From contig JAHCIQ010000003.1 of NCBI GenBank assembly GCA_026129135.1, positions 310,001-374,000 of the forward strand: a stretch of DNA of 64,000 nucleotides, written 5' to 3'. The position numbers and the translations under genes are program-made. Below, piece by piece: positions 26,580-34,119 of the stretch. The DNA is from Cyanobacteria bacterium TGS_CYA1. GTDB lineage: Bacteria > Cyanobacteriota > Vampirovibrionia > Obscuribacterales > Obscuribacteraceae. Each line of letters begins with the position of its first letter. Position 1 is the stretch's first letter. Under the pieces are notes generated by a model that made no database searches, was not told the DNA's origin, and was given only the letters and a program-made list of their open reading frames with translations.

Positions 26580-27938
26580 TCAGCGAAAAATGTCTTGAAT
26601 GACTTCTTTCGACCTTTTTATAATCAAGTCTTTCCCGCCGCGTGCATACACGGCTTGGGCTCTTTCAATAATAGATGGCATGGTCACCTTTGAAAAGAGC
26701 GGAAGATGATAAGGATTTCGGCAAAAACTAACTAATTTTTCGCTCACTTGCTGCCAAGTGAACTCCTCTGCCAGTTTGCTCGATGCAGCACGAGCACTAT
26801 GCTCGAAATTTTCATCAAGCAATATTTTTTCCATTGCCTTTGCCATCGCATCCACATCTTCATAAGGAAGTGAAATTCCAGCACCCTTTTGTTCAATCAA
26901 CAAAGATAAGTCGTCTCCGCAAGTGGTCAGAATAGGAAGACCAGCCCAAAGGTAGTCAAGCATTCTAGTTCTGAACGAAAACCGAGTTTCGGGCAGGTCG
27001 AAATGGGCAGAAACAGCAATGTCAGCATCGAGCAAGCAATTCACTCTTTTGTCGTAAGGTGTCCATCCTTCCTCGAAAAATATGAACTTATTGGTTAAAC
27101 CTAGTTGCTGACTCAATTCCATTGCCTTATTGGCCATGTCCATCACCACCACTTTTGGATTAGGTGATTTCACTCCCATGAAATAAAGTCTTACGTTTGG
27201 AATTTTGTCTTTGATCTTATTAACGGCATTTATCACCGTGAGCGGGTCGAACCAGTCCCAGATTCCGCCGCCCCACAAAATCACTTTGTCCGATTCGCTG
27301 ATTCCATTCACCACACCTTTGATGCCGGGACCGGTCTTTACTGGTGGTTTGTCTTGCAGACCAAAAGGAACCAGGTCGATTAATTTGCGAAGCGAATGGT
27401 CGAAGGCGTATATATCTGGAGTCAGACGCCCTATTCCACAAAATCTGCCAAGCCAGTAGTCGCGTTGCCGCTCGGAAGCACACATGGCAAAATCGCATGC
27501 CACCATATGTGATTCCAAAATATTGTGCATCAGCCGGTAACTTGCAAGTCCGCTTTTGCCTTTGTCTTTGTATTGCACTAAAACAGTAAACAAATAAGGG
27601 TCGTACAGGTCGACCACCAGATACTTGCCCATAGTGGCAAGCTTTGGAAAAGGACGCAGCACATTCGACTGTATGACGAGTATGTCGCACAAAGACGCTT
27701 CGTTATATAGTGCAGTCTTGCTTGTACCGCTAAGTAATCTTATCTGGCTTGAAAGCTGGTCTTGCCCCAGATCCAGAGCATTTTCTGTTGCGACTTTCAC
27801 CGGAGATGCCACTGTGACTGAAAATTCTTTGGCTAATTGCTTGCCTAATTCGAGACATCGAATAGCAGGTCCTGCCATCGATTTTGCCACAGGTTCGAGT
27901 GTGACCAGTAGGATTTTGCGCGCAGCTCTGTTTGTCAT
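26580..27938 (-). CDS. Glycosyltransferase, GT4-like
   Basis: This 452-residue protein begins KILLVTLEPVAKSMAGPAIR, the GT4 pattern of an N-terminal strand and glycine-containing loop, and continues with VILWGGGIWDWFDPLTVINA, a donor-domain start. The C-terminal domain has RFSFRTRMLDYLWAGLPILT, which stands where the nucleotide-sugar-binding motif lies. Function in envelope polysaccharide assembly is inferred. No transmembrane segment is seen. It is the first gene of the minus-strand unit that continues into the CHAD gene 20 bases later, and its 5' flank to 28060 contains no other gene. Confidence 0.82.
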   Translation of the reverse strand: MTNRAARKILLVTLEPVAKSMAGPAIRCLELGKQLAKEFSVTVASPVKVATENALDLGQDQLSSQIRLLSGTSKTALYNEASLCDILVIQSNVLRPFPKLATMGKYLVVDLYDPYLFTVLVQYKDKGKSGLASYRLMHNILESHMVACDFAMCASERQRDYWLGRFCGIGRLTPDIYAFDHSLRKLIDLVPFGLQDKPPVKTGPGIKGVVNGISESDKVILWGGGIWDWFDPLTVINAVNKIKDKIPNVRLYFMGVKSPNPKVVVMDMANKAMELSQQLGLTNKFIFFEEGWTPYDKRVNCLLDADIAVSAHFDLPETRFSFRTRMLDYLWAGLPILTTCGDDLSLLIEQKGAGISLPYEDVDAMAKAMEKILLDENFEHSARAASSKLAEEFTWQQVSEKLVSFCRNPYHLPLFSKVTMPSIIERAQAVYARGGKDLIIKRSKEVIQDIFR

Positions 27939-28060
27939 GACAATGGCAGTTTACATCAATAAAGATGGAATCGAGCAGGTCTGATTAACATGTCTTAAGC
28001 TCGGAACATTTTGGTTTTCAAATGCGACACAAAACTTGTTCAGCAAATGGTGAGGTGCAA

Positions 28061-28318
28061 ATGAAATACTTGACTATAGCTCTGGCGCTTGGAGCAATCG
28101 CTTGCAATCTGTTTTTTGCAGCGCCTGCCGAAGCTCGCCACCGCCACGGATGTCACCAAAGATTCTGGAATAACGGCTATGGAAATGGAAATGGCAACTG
28201 GAACAATGGCTGGGGCAGGGGCGGTTGCAGGCGTCAGAATAACTGGCAAAGAGGCTGGGGCAATAACCACGGTAGATACCGTTCGGGATTGATGCGAAAT
28301 ATGTTCCGCTTCTACTAA
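28061..28318 (+). CDS. Small secreted His/Asn/Gly/Arg-rich protein
   Basis: The frame begins at 28022, but ATG 28061 starts a clean signal peptide, MKYLTIALALGAIACNLFFA, with a cleavage site at APAEA. The mature ~60 residues are rich in H, N, G, W and R (RHRHGCHQRFWNNG, GNGNGNWNNGWGRGGCRR). Two Cys could pair. It resembles other short low-complexity exported proteins, possibly metal-binding through His, but no function can be assigned. GTGAGGTGCAA upstream of 28061 supports the start. Confidence 0.7.
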   Translation: MKYLTIALALGAIACNLFFAAPAEARHRHGCHQRFWNNGYGNGNGNWNNGWGRGGCRRQNNWQRGWGNNHGRYRSGLMRNMFRFY

Positions 28319-28358
28319 CTATTTGATTCGACACGACTTCAGCAAACCAAACTCTGCG

Positions 28359-28426
28359 AGCATGGTTGTGAGATATTTGTAAAGCCCAGGATTTGCTTGC
28401 GCCTTAAAATAAACCACAACCATGCT
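28359..28426. promoter_or_regulatory. Perfect 12-bp inverted repeat covering a start codon
   Basis: AGCATGGTTGTG at 28359-28370 is exactly complementary to CACAACCATGCT at 28415-28426; flanking G-U and C-G pairs extend it. The right arm contains the ATG (28422-28424) of the glycosyltransferase gene. No purine-rich ribosome-binding site is visible upstream of that ATG. Folded in mRNA, the arm would hide the start; on DNA it could be an operator. No T tract is present, so it is not a terminator. Confidence 0.5.
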
Positions 28427-29423
28427 TGTTAGTATCATTATTCCAAACTGGAACGGGAAGCGCTTTCTGAAGGGCTGTCTCGACTCGCTCATGGAACAGA
28501 CTTATAGCGAGCTTGAAATATATGTAGTGGATAACGGATCGAAAGACGATTCAGTCGAATTTATCGAACAAAATTATCCATCGGTCAAACTGATTAAATA
28601 CGAGCACAACACAGGTTTTGCACCAGCTGTAAACGCAGGAATAAAAGCAGCTGCTGGTGATTATCTTGCCCTGATAAACAATGACACCGTGGTGGATAAA
28701 AACTGGGTGAGCGAACTTGTAAAAGTACTCGATGCCCATCCTGAAATTGGCTCAGTCGGCTGCAAAATGCTTGCCTACGACGACCATAAACTTTTAGACG
28801 GCGTTGGCGATGGATACAGAAGAGGTGGATTACCTGGACGGATAGGACACCGCGAAATAGATACCGGTCGTTTCGACACCCAGAGATATATCCTTGGCGC
28901 CTGCGGTGGCGCAGCGGTTTACAAACGCACGATGCTCGATGATATAGGTCTGTTCGACGAAGATTTTTTTGCTTATTTGGAAGACGTAGACATCGCACTT
29001 AGAGCTCAAAGTGCTGGCTATAAGTGTCTCTACGTGCCAAGTGCCATAATTTATCATCTGGGGTGTGGCACCACTGGAAGTGGCTATTCGCCCATGGTGG
29101 TAAAACTCTCAGCCCGAAATAATATAAATACCATCGTCAAAAATATTCCGATGCCGCTTTTGATCAAATTCTTGCCTCAAATATTTTTCTGGCAAGCTTT
29201 TTACTTCATTGTCGTAATTTTGCGTGGTGGTCAATTGATCCCATGGATGCTAGGAACAATCGAATCGATTCTTTTGATGCCCAAAATGATCGAAAAACGA
29301 TTTCAAATCAATAAAAAGCGCAAAGTCAGCCATTCTTACATGGAACAAATTATAGTCGAGTCAGAAAAAGAACTGGAAGATTCAAGAGCACGCTTGAAAC
29401 TACAGGTAGTTCAGGGAAACTAA
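28422..29423 (+). CDS. Glycosyltransferase family 2
   Basis: The 333-residue protein has a GT-A fold start, MLVSIIIPNWNGKRFLKGCL, then IYVVDNGSKDDSVEF and the metal/nucleotide motif LALINNDTVVD (the DXD region). The acceptor-side motif FFAYLEDVDIALRAQ and SAIIYHLGCGTTG resemble rhamnosyltransferase-like GT2 enzymes. Two hydrophobic stretches near 235-280 suggest membrane association. The stop overlaps the converging gene at 29420 by 4 bases. The start lies in an inverted repeat (28359-28426). The acceptor is unknown. Confidence 0.92.
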   Translation: MLVSIIIPNWNGKRFLKGCLDSLMEQTYSELEIYVVDNGSKDDSVEFIEQNYPSVKLIKYEHNTGFAPAVNAGIKAAAGDYLALINNDTVVDKNWVSELVKVLDAHPEIGSVGCKMLAYDDHKLLDGVGDGYRRGGLPGRIGHREIDTGRFDTQRYILGACGGAAVYKRTMLDDIGLFDEDFFAYLEDVDIALRAQSAGYKCLYVPSAIIYHLGCGTTGSGYSPMVVKLSARNNINTIVKNIPMPLLIKFLPQIFFWQAFYFIVVILRGGQLIPWMLGTIESILLMPKMIEKRFQINKKRKVSHSYMEQIIVESEKELEDSRARLKLQVVQGN

Positions 29424-30196
29424 GCTCCCGGTCCGCCACCGCCGCCGCCACCGCTGCTTGCAGGTGCTCCGCCAGCTGCCGCGGGTGAAACCACTCCGGG
29501 TGCTAAATATCCACCACTGCCAGCAACGCCCGGGCTTGCGCCATTATTGCGCCACCATTGATTATTGTTTCCGCCACCGCCAGCTGCAAGCGGTATTACG
29601 ATTGGAAGTGTGATTGCACAAACCAGGCCAACCATTATCAAAGCCATCACGAATCTTTTGCGCAGAAGGCAGTGACAGGTCGGGCGCAATATGCATTTTG
29701 GCTCCTCTCCTGCACTTATTTCGAAAGTATAAACGTGAGGCGAGTGCACGTGATTGACTTGGGGAACTGGAATATCTGAATTCTTAGTTTCTATGACCTG
29801 GGGGCTTACGCTTGTAATCTGGATAGATTGCTTGGTTCCATCGGTTCTGCTGACACGTTCATGCGTATTTTGCTGTAAGCGTGAGAGCATCGTGCCACCA
29901 TTGAATTGCACGAAACCGGTGACATTGCCAGAACTTGAAACGTTTGTTTTAAAAACGTTTCCTTGTAAAACGGTTTGAGTCTGGCCGTTTTGAGTGGCGT
30001 TGATGGTAAGTGTTGTTTCGGTCAAAATGGCGACACCGTCAGCAAGAAGCAGGCTTCCTACCTTGTTCAAGTTGGCCTGACCTTGCGGCTTGCCATCAAC
30101 ACTTGTAATTGCTGCCTCCACATATGGTGGCATCTGCAATTGCAGGATGAGTAATGCTAAAAAACTGAATAAGAGTCTTCGGATGGAATTAGTCAT
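29420..30196 (-). CDS. Exported protein with membrane anchor and Gly-rich tail
   Basis: I do not recognise the family. A signal peptide (LLFSFLALLILQLQMPPYVEA) is followed by a ~150-residue beta-rich domain with VGSLLLADGVAILTETTLTI, which recalls a FecR-type pattern but is too divergent to call. A transmembrane helix at about 190-212 (FVMALIMVGLVCAITLPIVI) precedes a tail of G, N, S, P and A with a (G)8-like end. A Cys cluster CILRPTCHC lies before the helix. It converges on the GT2 gene with a 4-base overlap. It is upstream of the paralogous pair at 30237-31277. Confidence 0.7.
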   Translation of the reverse strand: MTNSIRRLLFSFLALLILQLQMPPYVEAAITSVDGKPQGQANLNKVGSLLLADGVAILTETTLTINATQNGQTQTVLQGNVFKTNVSSSGNVTGFVQFNGGTMLSRLQQNTHERVSRTDGTKQSIQITSVSPQVIETKNSDIPVPQVNHVHSPHVYTFEISAGEEPKCILRPTCHCLLRKRFVMALIMVGLVCAITLPIVIPLAAGGGGNNNQWWRNNGASPGVAGSGGYLAPGVVSPAAAGGAPASSGGGGGGGPGA

Positions 30197-30236
30197 AGTT
30201 GATGTGCAAAAATCGGCAATGCGATCCTAACACAAA

Positions 30237-30740
30237 TTAGAGTATAGCTGCACCGTTAGCCGTTTTATTGCCAACGGTGATACTTTTTATATCTTGTTTT
30301 ACTTCATTGACCGGAGTGCGACGGACAAAGACGAATTTATTGGTTCTGGACCACCAAATTTTGTCGTCTGTTATTGCAAAAACGTCTTGTGGTCCCTTTT
30401 CTAAAGTGAGCCTTCCCATCTCGTCCTTGTTTACGAAAACGACTGCTTTGCCAGGCATGATGTCTGCTGAACTCGAAGGACCAAGACGTTGCATGTACAA
30501 ATACATGAAACCGGGCAGTTCGCCTGTGATAGGCTCCAAAAGCTCAGCTTCCACCTTTAGCGGATACTTTATACCCACGACTTGTTCAGACTGCGAAATT
30601 GGAACAACACGACGAATTTGAACCACTGCCGATGCTTCGGCATTTTTGACCAACCTGGTTTTGTCCAGCCCGCCACGACCAGTGACAAAAACAAAAGCCG
30701 TGAATATCAGTGCAATAAGCATTTTAAAAAAATCGCCCAT
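30237..30740 (-). CDS. Membrane-anchored/secreted protein, intact member of a tandem pair
   Basis: This 167-residue protein starts with a hydrophobic segment (MLIALIFTAFVFVTG) acting as signal or anchor. The rest is a single domain with EPITGELPGFMYLYMQRLGP, ADIMPGKAVVFVNKDEMGR and DDKIWWSRTNKFVFVRRTP. Family unknown. The broken gene directly upstream (30801-31277) aligns with it over its whole length, including ELLEPITGELP against TIERPIKGNLP and KIWWS against KVWWS, so the two arose by tandem duplication. GGGAGGCAAAGC lies upstream of ATG 30740. Confidence 0.75.
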   Translation of the reverse strand: MGDFFKMLIALIFTAFVFVTGRGGLDKTRLVKNAEASAVVQIRRVVPISQSEQVVGIKYPLKVEAELLEPITGELPGFMYLYMQRLGPSSSADIMPGKAVVFVNKDEMGRLTLEKGPQDVFAITDDKIWWSRTNKFVFVRRTPVNEVKQDIKSITVGNKTANGAAIL

Positions 30741-30800
30741 TTCTTTGCTTTGCCTCCCCTCTTGTCAAAAGGGGTATAGCGCAGCGTATTCAATTACGTG

Positions 30801-31277
30801 TCACATACTTAACATTTGAATGTCAAGAATCACTTTGCTCGCAGGCATGAGCTCAAGCATATTCAAATCGGAGCCGTGCGACCACCACACCTTGTCGCCT
30901 TCAAGCGTATAGACAGAGCGTGGTCCACGAATCAGATAGTAGTTCTTTTTATCGTCTAGTTTGAGAAAAATTACTGCCCGCCCGGGGCTGATGCCTGAAA
31001 CGCCGCCTCAGCCCTTGCCAGCGCTATAAAAGCTTATCGAATTTGGCAAATTACCTTTTATGGGCCGCTCAATCGTGCAGTCGCCTCTGAAAACGTAATG
31101 CCCTTTGCTGCAAGCGTTCTCAGGCGCGGTTGGGACCGGTTCGCGCAGATTGGCGATGGCTATGAAGTCGGCTTTTTTGACCATATCTGCTTTATTTATG
31201 GTGTTGCGCATATTCATAAAAAAGAATGCGCAGAACATGGCAAAAATAAATCCGAAAACTCTGCCAAAACCATTCAT
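30801..31277 (-). pseudogene. Paralog of the 30237 gene interrupted by an in-frame TGA
   Basis: The frame from ATG 31277 codes 89 residues ending SFYSAGKG at TGA 31008-31010. The same frame continues without other stops to TGA 30801-30803 and reads VSGISPGRAVIFLKLDDKK and SVYTLEGDKVWWSHGSDLN. This part aligns with the C-terminal half of the paralog (IMPGKAVVFVNKDE, KIWWS). The stop aligns with a proline there, so one base change can explain it. A GGGCTGA/TCAGCCC inverted repeat (31008-31014 with 30985-30991) includes the TGA. Readthrough cannot be excluded, but a nonsense mutation or base-calling error is simplest. Confidence 0.75.
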
Positions 31278-31363
31278 GTAAAGAATCCGCCTCTGCTTGT
31301 ATTACCAACATATCCTATGGATAGTTACTTGCAAAGACGCGATAAATTTTCAGAATCACATTT

Positions 31364-31435
31364 TGGATCATCCGGGATTCGAACCCAGAACCAATTGCTT
31401 AAGAGGCAACTGCTCTACCGTTGAGCTAATGATCC
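31364..31435 (-). tRNA. tRNA-Lys(CTT)
   Basis: A full cloverleaf folds on the minus strand: acceptor GGATCAT with ATGATCC, D arm GCTC/GAGC, anticodon stem GTTGC/GCAAT with loop CTCTTAA (anticodon CTT), and T arm CTGGG-TTCGAAT-CCCGG. The discriminator is A. The 3' CCA is not encoded. The sequence closely resembles bacterial tRNA-Lys. Confidence 0.95.
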
Positions 31436-31470
31436 ATTAGCATCATACATCGAGTTGATTCAATTTAAAA

Positions 31471-31546
31471 TGGCACGCCTGGAAGGATTTGAACCTTCGA
31501 CAACCCGCTTAGAAGGCGGATGCTCTATCCACTGAGCTACAGGCGC
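31471..31546 (-). tRNA. tRNA-Arg(TCT)
   Basis: A full cloverleaf folds on the minus strand: acceptor GCGCCTG with CAGGCGT (one G-U pair), D arm GCTC/GAGC, anticodon stem TCCGC/GCGGG with loop CTTCTAA (anticodon TCT), and T arm GAAGG-TTCAAAT-CCTTC. The discriminator G is followed by an encoded CCA (31471-31473). It is 35 bases upstream of tRNA-Lys and probably co-transcribed with it. Confidence 0.95.
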
Positions 31547-31608
31547 GTGTCTGTAGATTGATTTAGCTTAAAGCAAATTACAAGCATAATTCAACTTATA
31601 ATTTTGGA

Positions 31609-32382
31609 ATGGCACGATCATCTTATTATCCTCTGACAGATTCAAAAAAGCCCCTTTTGCTCGTACTAGTCGTTCTCGTACTAGTTTGTTCCGGGCTAGG
31701 CTTGATACTTTACTTGCCTTACAGCAAAGCTAATTTCGTCCCTGCAAACTGGGTAAGCATTCCGACAAAACCTCCGTTGCAAATGGACATATACAAAATG
31801 AATAAGAAAGGGGCTGAAAGCGGTGTCCTTTCCGACTGGTCGTTGCAGCCACCTGGCGAAATTTATAAAGAGAACGATTTGTTGCACCTGAAATGCACTG
31901 TGAAAAGGGAATGTTTCATTTACGTTCTGTATCGCTCCAAAGATCCAAATTCGAAAGTCCACCTAATTTATCCAAGCAAATCTGTTGAGGACTCAAGCAA
32001 AACCAAGGGAAAACATTTCACCATCCCGGGAAGTACAGATGAACAGATTGACGAAAAATTGCATAAACTTGTCGGCTTTCGCATTTCGAATTCTCCTGGA
32101 CTCGACACTTTCCTTGTGCTTGCAAGCCCGACCAAACTGGATTTGCTCTCAGGTAAGGATGAAAAACCAATGAGTCAAAAAGGTTTGAAATCAATTTTCA
32201 AAACTGCCGAAAGCCTGCTCGGAAACGAAGCTTTCGATTCAGTAAATGGAATAGAAGCAAATCTTGTTACAGATTCGACTGGAGTTCCTGCCTTAAATCC
32301 AGAAGGTACGCCTGGACCCAAACCGGCAAATGCGGTTAGCATATTTATTAATAGATGCCGCATCAGCCATATCAAGCCATGA
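31609..32382 (+). CDS. Membrane-anchored DUF4384 protein
   Basis: A single N-terminal helix (LLLVLVVLVLVCSGLGLILY, about 15-36) anchors the protein. The outer domain at ~95-185 fits DUF4384: LLHLKCTVKRECFIYVLYRS, VHLIYPSKS, FTIPGSTD and DTFLVLASPTKLD. This domain often occurs beside Ser/Thr kinases, peptidases and TPRs, with unknown role. A second DUF4384 gene follows 16 bases downstream. The start ATG 31609 has no strong ribosome-binding site, but TATAAT is found 9 bases upstream, so a short-leader transcript is possible. Confidence 0.78.
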   Translation: MARSSYYPLTDSKKPLLLVLVVLVLVCSGLGLILYLPYSKANFVPANWVSIPTKPPLQMDIYKMNKKGAESGVLSDWSLQPPGEIYKENDLLHLKCTVKRECFIYVLYRSKDPNSKVHLIYPSKSVEDSSKTKGKHFTIPGSTDEQIDEKLHKLVGFRISNSPGLDTFLVLASPTKLDLLSGKDEKPMSQKGLKSIFKTAESLLGNEAFDSVNGIEANLVTDSTGVPALNPEGTPGPKPANAVSIFINRCRISHIKP

Positions 32383-32398
32383 TTTAGGAGAAACAACC

Positions 32399-33247
32399 GT
32401 GTTAATGCAGAAGATTGGACTTTCAATGATGTTGTCACTGGCGCTCGTTGCTTCAACTGGCGTTGGATTCTGTCTGGAGAAAGGAGCCAAAGGACTGTTT
32501 TTCGAACAGATGGAGAGTCCTGAAAAATCCTTGAACACTGGCGTTCAGTACTACATCGAACTTGACCGCGCAGGTTCCACGCACAAAGTAACTAACAAAG
32601 AAAAATTCCAAAACGGCGATCGCATCCGCTTTCACCTCAAGTCGAATATTGATGGATACGCATACATTCTGTTATCGAGCGGAAGTCGCGGCGAACAATC
32701 GGTTCTCTTCCCCGACCCTCAAACTGGCGAGAACAATCAGGTCAAGAGAGGCAAGGACTATACACTTCCTGAAACTGGATATCTCACTTTCGATGATAAT
32801 CCTGGGACCGAGAAAGTAACTTTGGTTTTGTCTCGCACACCAATCGATGCTCAAGCATATCTTGGAAACAAAGCTGAGGCGCCGACTCTCATTGCCTCTG
32901 CCGTGACCGGTGCAAAAGATTTGATACCGCAAAAGGTGCTTGTCGCATATAACGACCCAACTGTAACTAAGCAGAAGTTCGCTCAGGAAACGTCTTCCAG
33001 CGAAAAAATAGAGATTAGAAAAGAGAAAGCTGAACCGACTACACCCAAGAAGAAAATCGTGAAGAAAGAGACTGTGTCTTCGTATTCGAAAGGATCTGAG
33101 CCCAAGAAACCGACCGTTGCAAAGAATAGTAACAAAACATCACCGAGTGTATCATCACATTCTTCACACGATGATGGCGTTGTCACTGTTGTGTCACAAC
33201 TTCCAAGTGGCGTGCTACACATCGATGTGGACCTTCACCATCTCTAA
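32399..33247 (+). CDS. Secreted DUF4384 protein with low-complexity tail
   Basis: The frame opens at 32330 inside the preceding gene; GTG 32399 with TTAGGAGAAACAACC upstream is the better start (282 residues), giving a signal peptide (MMLSLALVASTGVGFCLEKG). The DUF4384 core is at about 50-150: FQNGDRIRFHLKSNIDGYAY, SVLFPDPQTGENN, DYTLPETGYLTF and TLVLSRTPID. A ~85-residue tail rich in K, P, S, T and E ends with HIDVDLHHL. The two genes form a probable operon. The region right after the stop contains mutually exclusive inverted repeats. Confidence 0.8.
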   Translation: MLMQKIGLSMMLSLALVASTGVGFCLEKGAKGLFFEQMESPEKSLNTGVQYYIELDRAGSTHKVTNKEKFQNGDRIRFHLKSNIDGYAYILLSSGSRGEQSVLFPDPQTGENNQVKRGKDYTLPETGYLTFDDNPGTEKVTLVLSRTPIDAQAYLGNKAEAPTLIASAVTGAKDLIPQKVLVAYNDPTVTKQKFAQETSSSEKIEIRKEKAEPTTPKKKIVKKETVSSYSKGSEPKKPTVAKNSNKTSPSVSSHSSHDDGVVTVVSQLPSGVLHIDVDLHHL

Positions 33248-33325
33248 TCTCACAGACGGTTTGTCTTAACCGAGCCTTAAACGAATCCTGTGAGAATGTA
33301 TTCAAAAGGAAGTCATCTCACAGGA
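33248..33325 (+). promoter_or_regulatory. Three-element alternative hairpin, possible RNA switch
   Basis: Element A, TCTCACAG at 33248-33255, is complementary to part of element B, TCCTGTGAGA at 33286-33295. Element B is also perfectly complementary over 10 bases to element C, TCTCACAGGA at 33316-33325. B can pair with A or with C, not both. C begins the AGGAG (33322-33326) that could be the ribosome-binding site of the small ORF at 33341. No T tract follows C. Structure is seen directly; switching is inferred, and a protein operator is an alternative. Confidence 0.4.
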
Positions 33326-33340
33326 GTCGCAAACAGGTAT

Positions 33341-33457
33341 ATGGTGCTTTTGGTATCAATTCTTCTTTGTACTTTTTTACTGCTTGGCGTAGCCGCGGTA
33401 CTCAATCCTGAGATTTTGAGCCCGTTCTTTCCGGGTCACGATTTCAGATCGCACTAA
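33341..33457 (+). CDS. Tiny membrane peptide, unknown
   Basis: A 38-residue frame starts ATG 33341 with one hydrophobic helix (MVLLVSILLCTFLLLGVAAV) and a short tail NPEILSPFFPGHDFRSH. AGGAG lies 14 bases upstream, somewhat far for a ribosome-binding site, inside the arm of a hairpin. Coding is plausible because the segment-plus-polar-tail pattern recurs in the next small ORF, but it is unproven. Confidence 0.35.
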   Translation: MVLLVSILLCTFLLLGVAAVLNPEILSPFFPGHDFRSH

Positions 33458-33554
33458 AATTTTAAAAACACATCAACGGTTCGTAACCTCACCATTGGTT
33501 TACTGACCTCAAGCCCTTACAATTGCGCTTGATCCATCTCGAGCAGGGGGCGAA

Positions 33555-33722
33555 ATGCCAGGTACAGCGACCGGACTGTTTCTAATAGACTTCTTGGTCA
33601 GACCTTTATTGCGTATCTTCGGAAAGGCACCACTTTTGTTGATGCTAATGCTTTTGCTCGTTTATGCCACTATTGGATATTTGATAGTGCGCTCGATGTA
33701 CAAAGAAGGTTTGTACCGTTAA
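33555..33722 (+). CDS. Small membrane protein, unknown
   Basis: A 55-residue frame begins MPGTATGLFLIDFLVRPLLR and has one strong hydrophobic helix (APLLLMLMLLLVYATIGYLI), ending in the polar RSMYKEGLYR. AGCAGGGGGCGAA directly precedes ATG 33555 and is a good ribosome-binding site. It converges on the gene ending at 33739. No family was recognised. Confidence 0.5.
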   Translation: MPGTATGLFLIDFLVRPLLRIFGKAPLLLMLMLLLVYATIGYLIVRSMYKEGLYR

Positions 33723-33738
33723 ATAGATTTTTGTCTTC

Positions 33739-34119
33739 TTAGTCTCGTTCTACTTTTATCAGTTCGATTGAAAGCATGTCGCTTTCGATGTTGACCAATC
33801 CCAGAGCCTGTTCGGTGAAATTTTTCATTCCGCCTGCGGGCACCTTTTGCTCGATTGTACATAATCCGGTGTCCAGAACTTGCCTCTGATAGCCGTAAGT
33901 CTTGTAGCGGATAGTGATATTTTTGATTCCAACGTTATTGTAATTATTGACGCAAATCCAGGCGGAAGGACAATTGACCACCCAAAGGCCAATGATGTGC
34001 CAGTCCACTAGCTGGATAGTGACATTTTTAGTCAGTTTGTCATTTGAAGGCACTAGATTTGCATCGGTGCACGCCGACATGCAGCCGATAAAGCACAAAC
34101 AAATAATAAATCTAAGCAC
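33739..34119 (-). CDS. Putative lipoprotein, unknown function
   Basis: The frame is open from 34188, but GTG 34119, which overlaps the stop of the small ORF upstream (TAGTG), gives LRFIICLCFIGCMSACTDAN with a lipobox (MSAC) and so a lipoprotein of 126 residues. The mature part has a WHIIGLWVVNCPSAWICVNN stretch and an immunoglobulin-like pattern (NVGIKNITIRYKTYGYQRQV), reminiscent of domains that describe extracellular beta sandwiches. Function is unknown. The start is chosen on signal and coupling, as there is no clear ribosome-binding site. Confidence 0.6.
   Translation of the reverse strand: MLRFIICLCFIGCMSACTDANLVPSNDKLTKNVTIQLVDWHIIGLWVVNCPSAWICVNNYNNVGIKNITIRYKTYGYQRQVLDTGLCTIEQKVPAGGMKNFTEQALGLVNIESDMLSIELIKVERD

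Noticed and set aside
31008..31010. TGA as selenocysteine codon
   Set aside because: The intact paralog has proline at this place rather than cysteine, and the inverted repeat around the TGA is too short and includes the codon; a nonsense change is simpler. It is kept only as a testable alternative.
31098..31424. Plus-strand open frame of 108 codons
   Set aside because: It runs antisense to the pseudogene and into tRNA-Lys, so it is not a gene.
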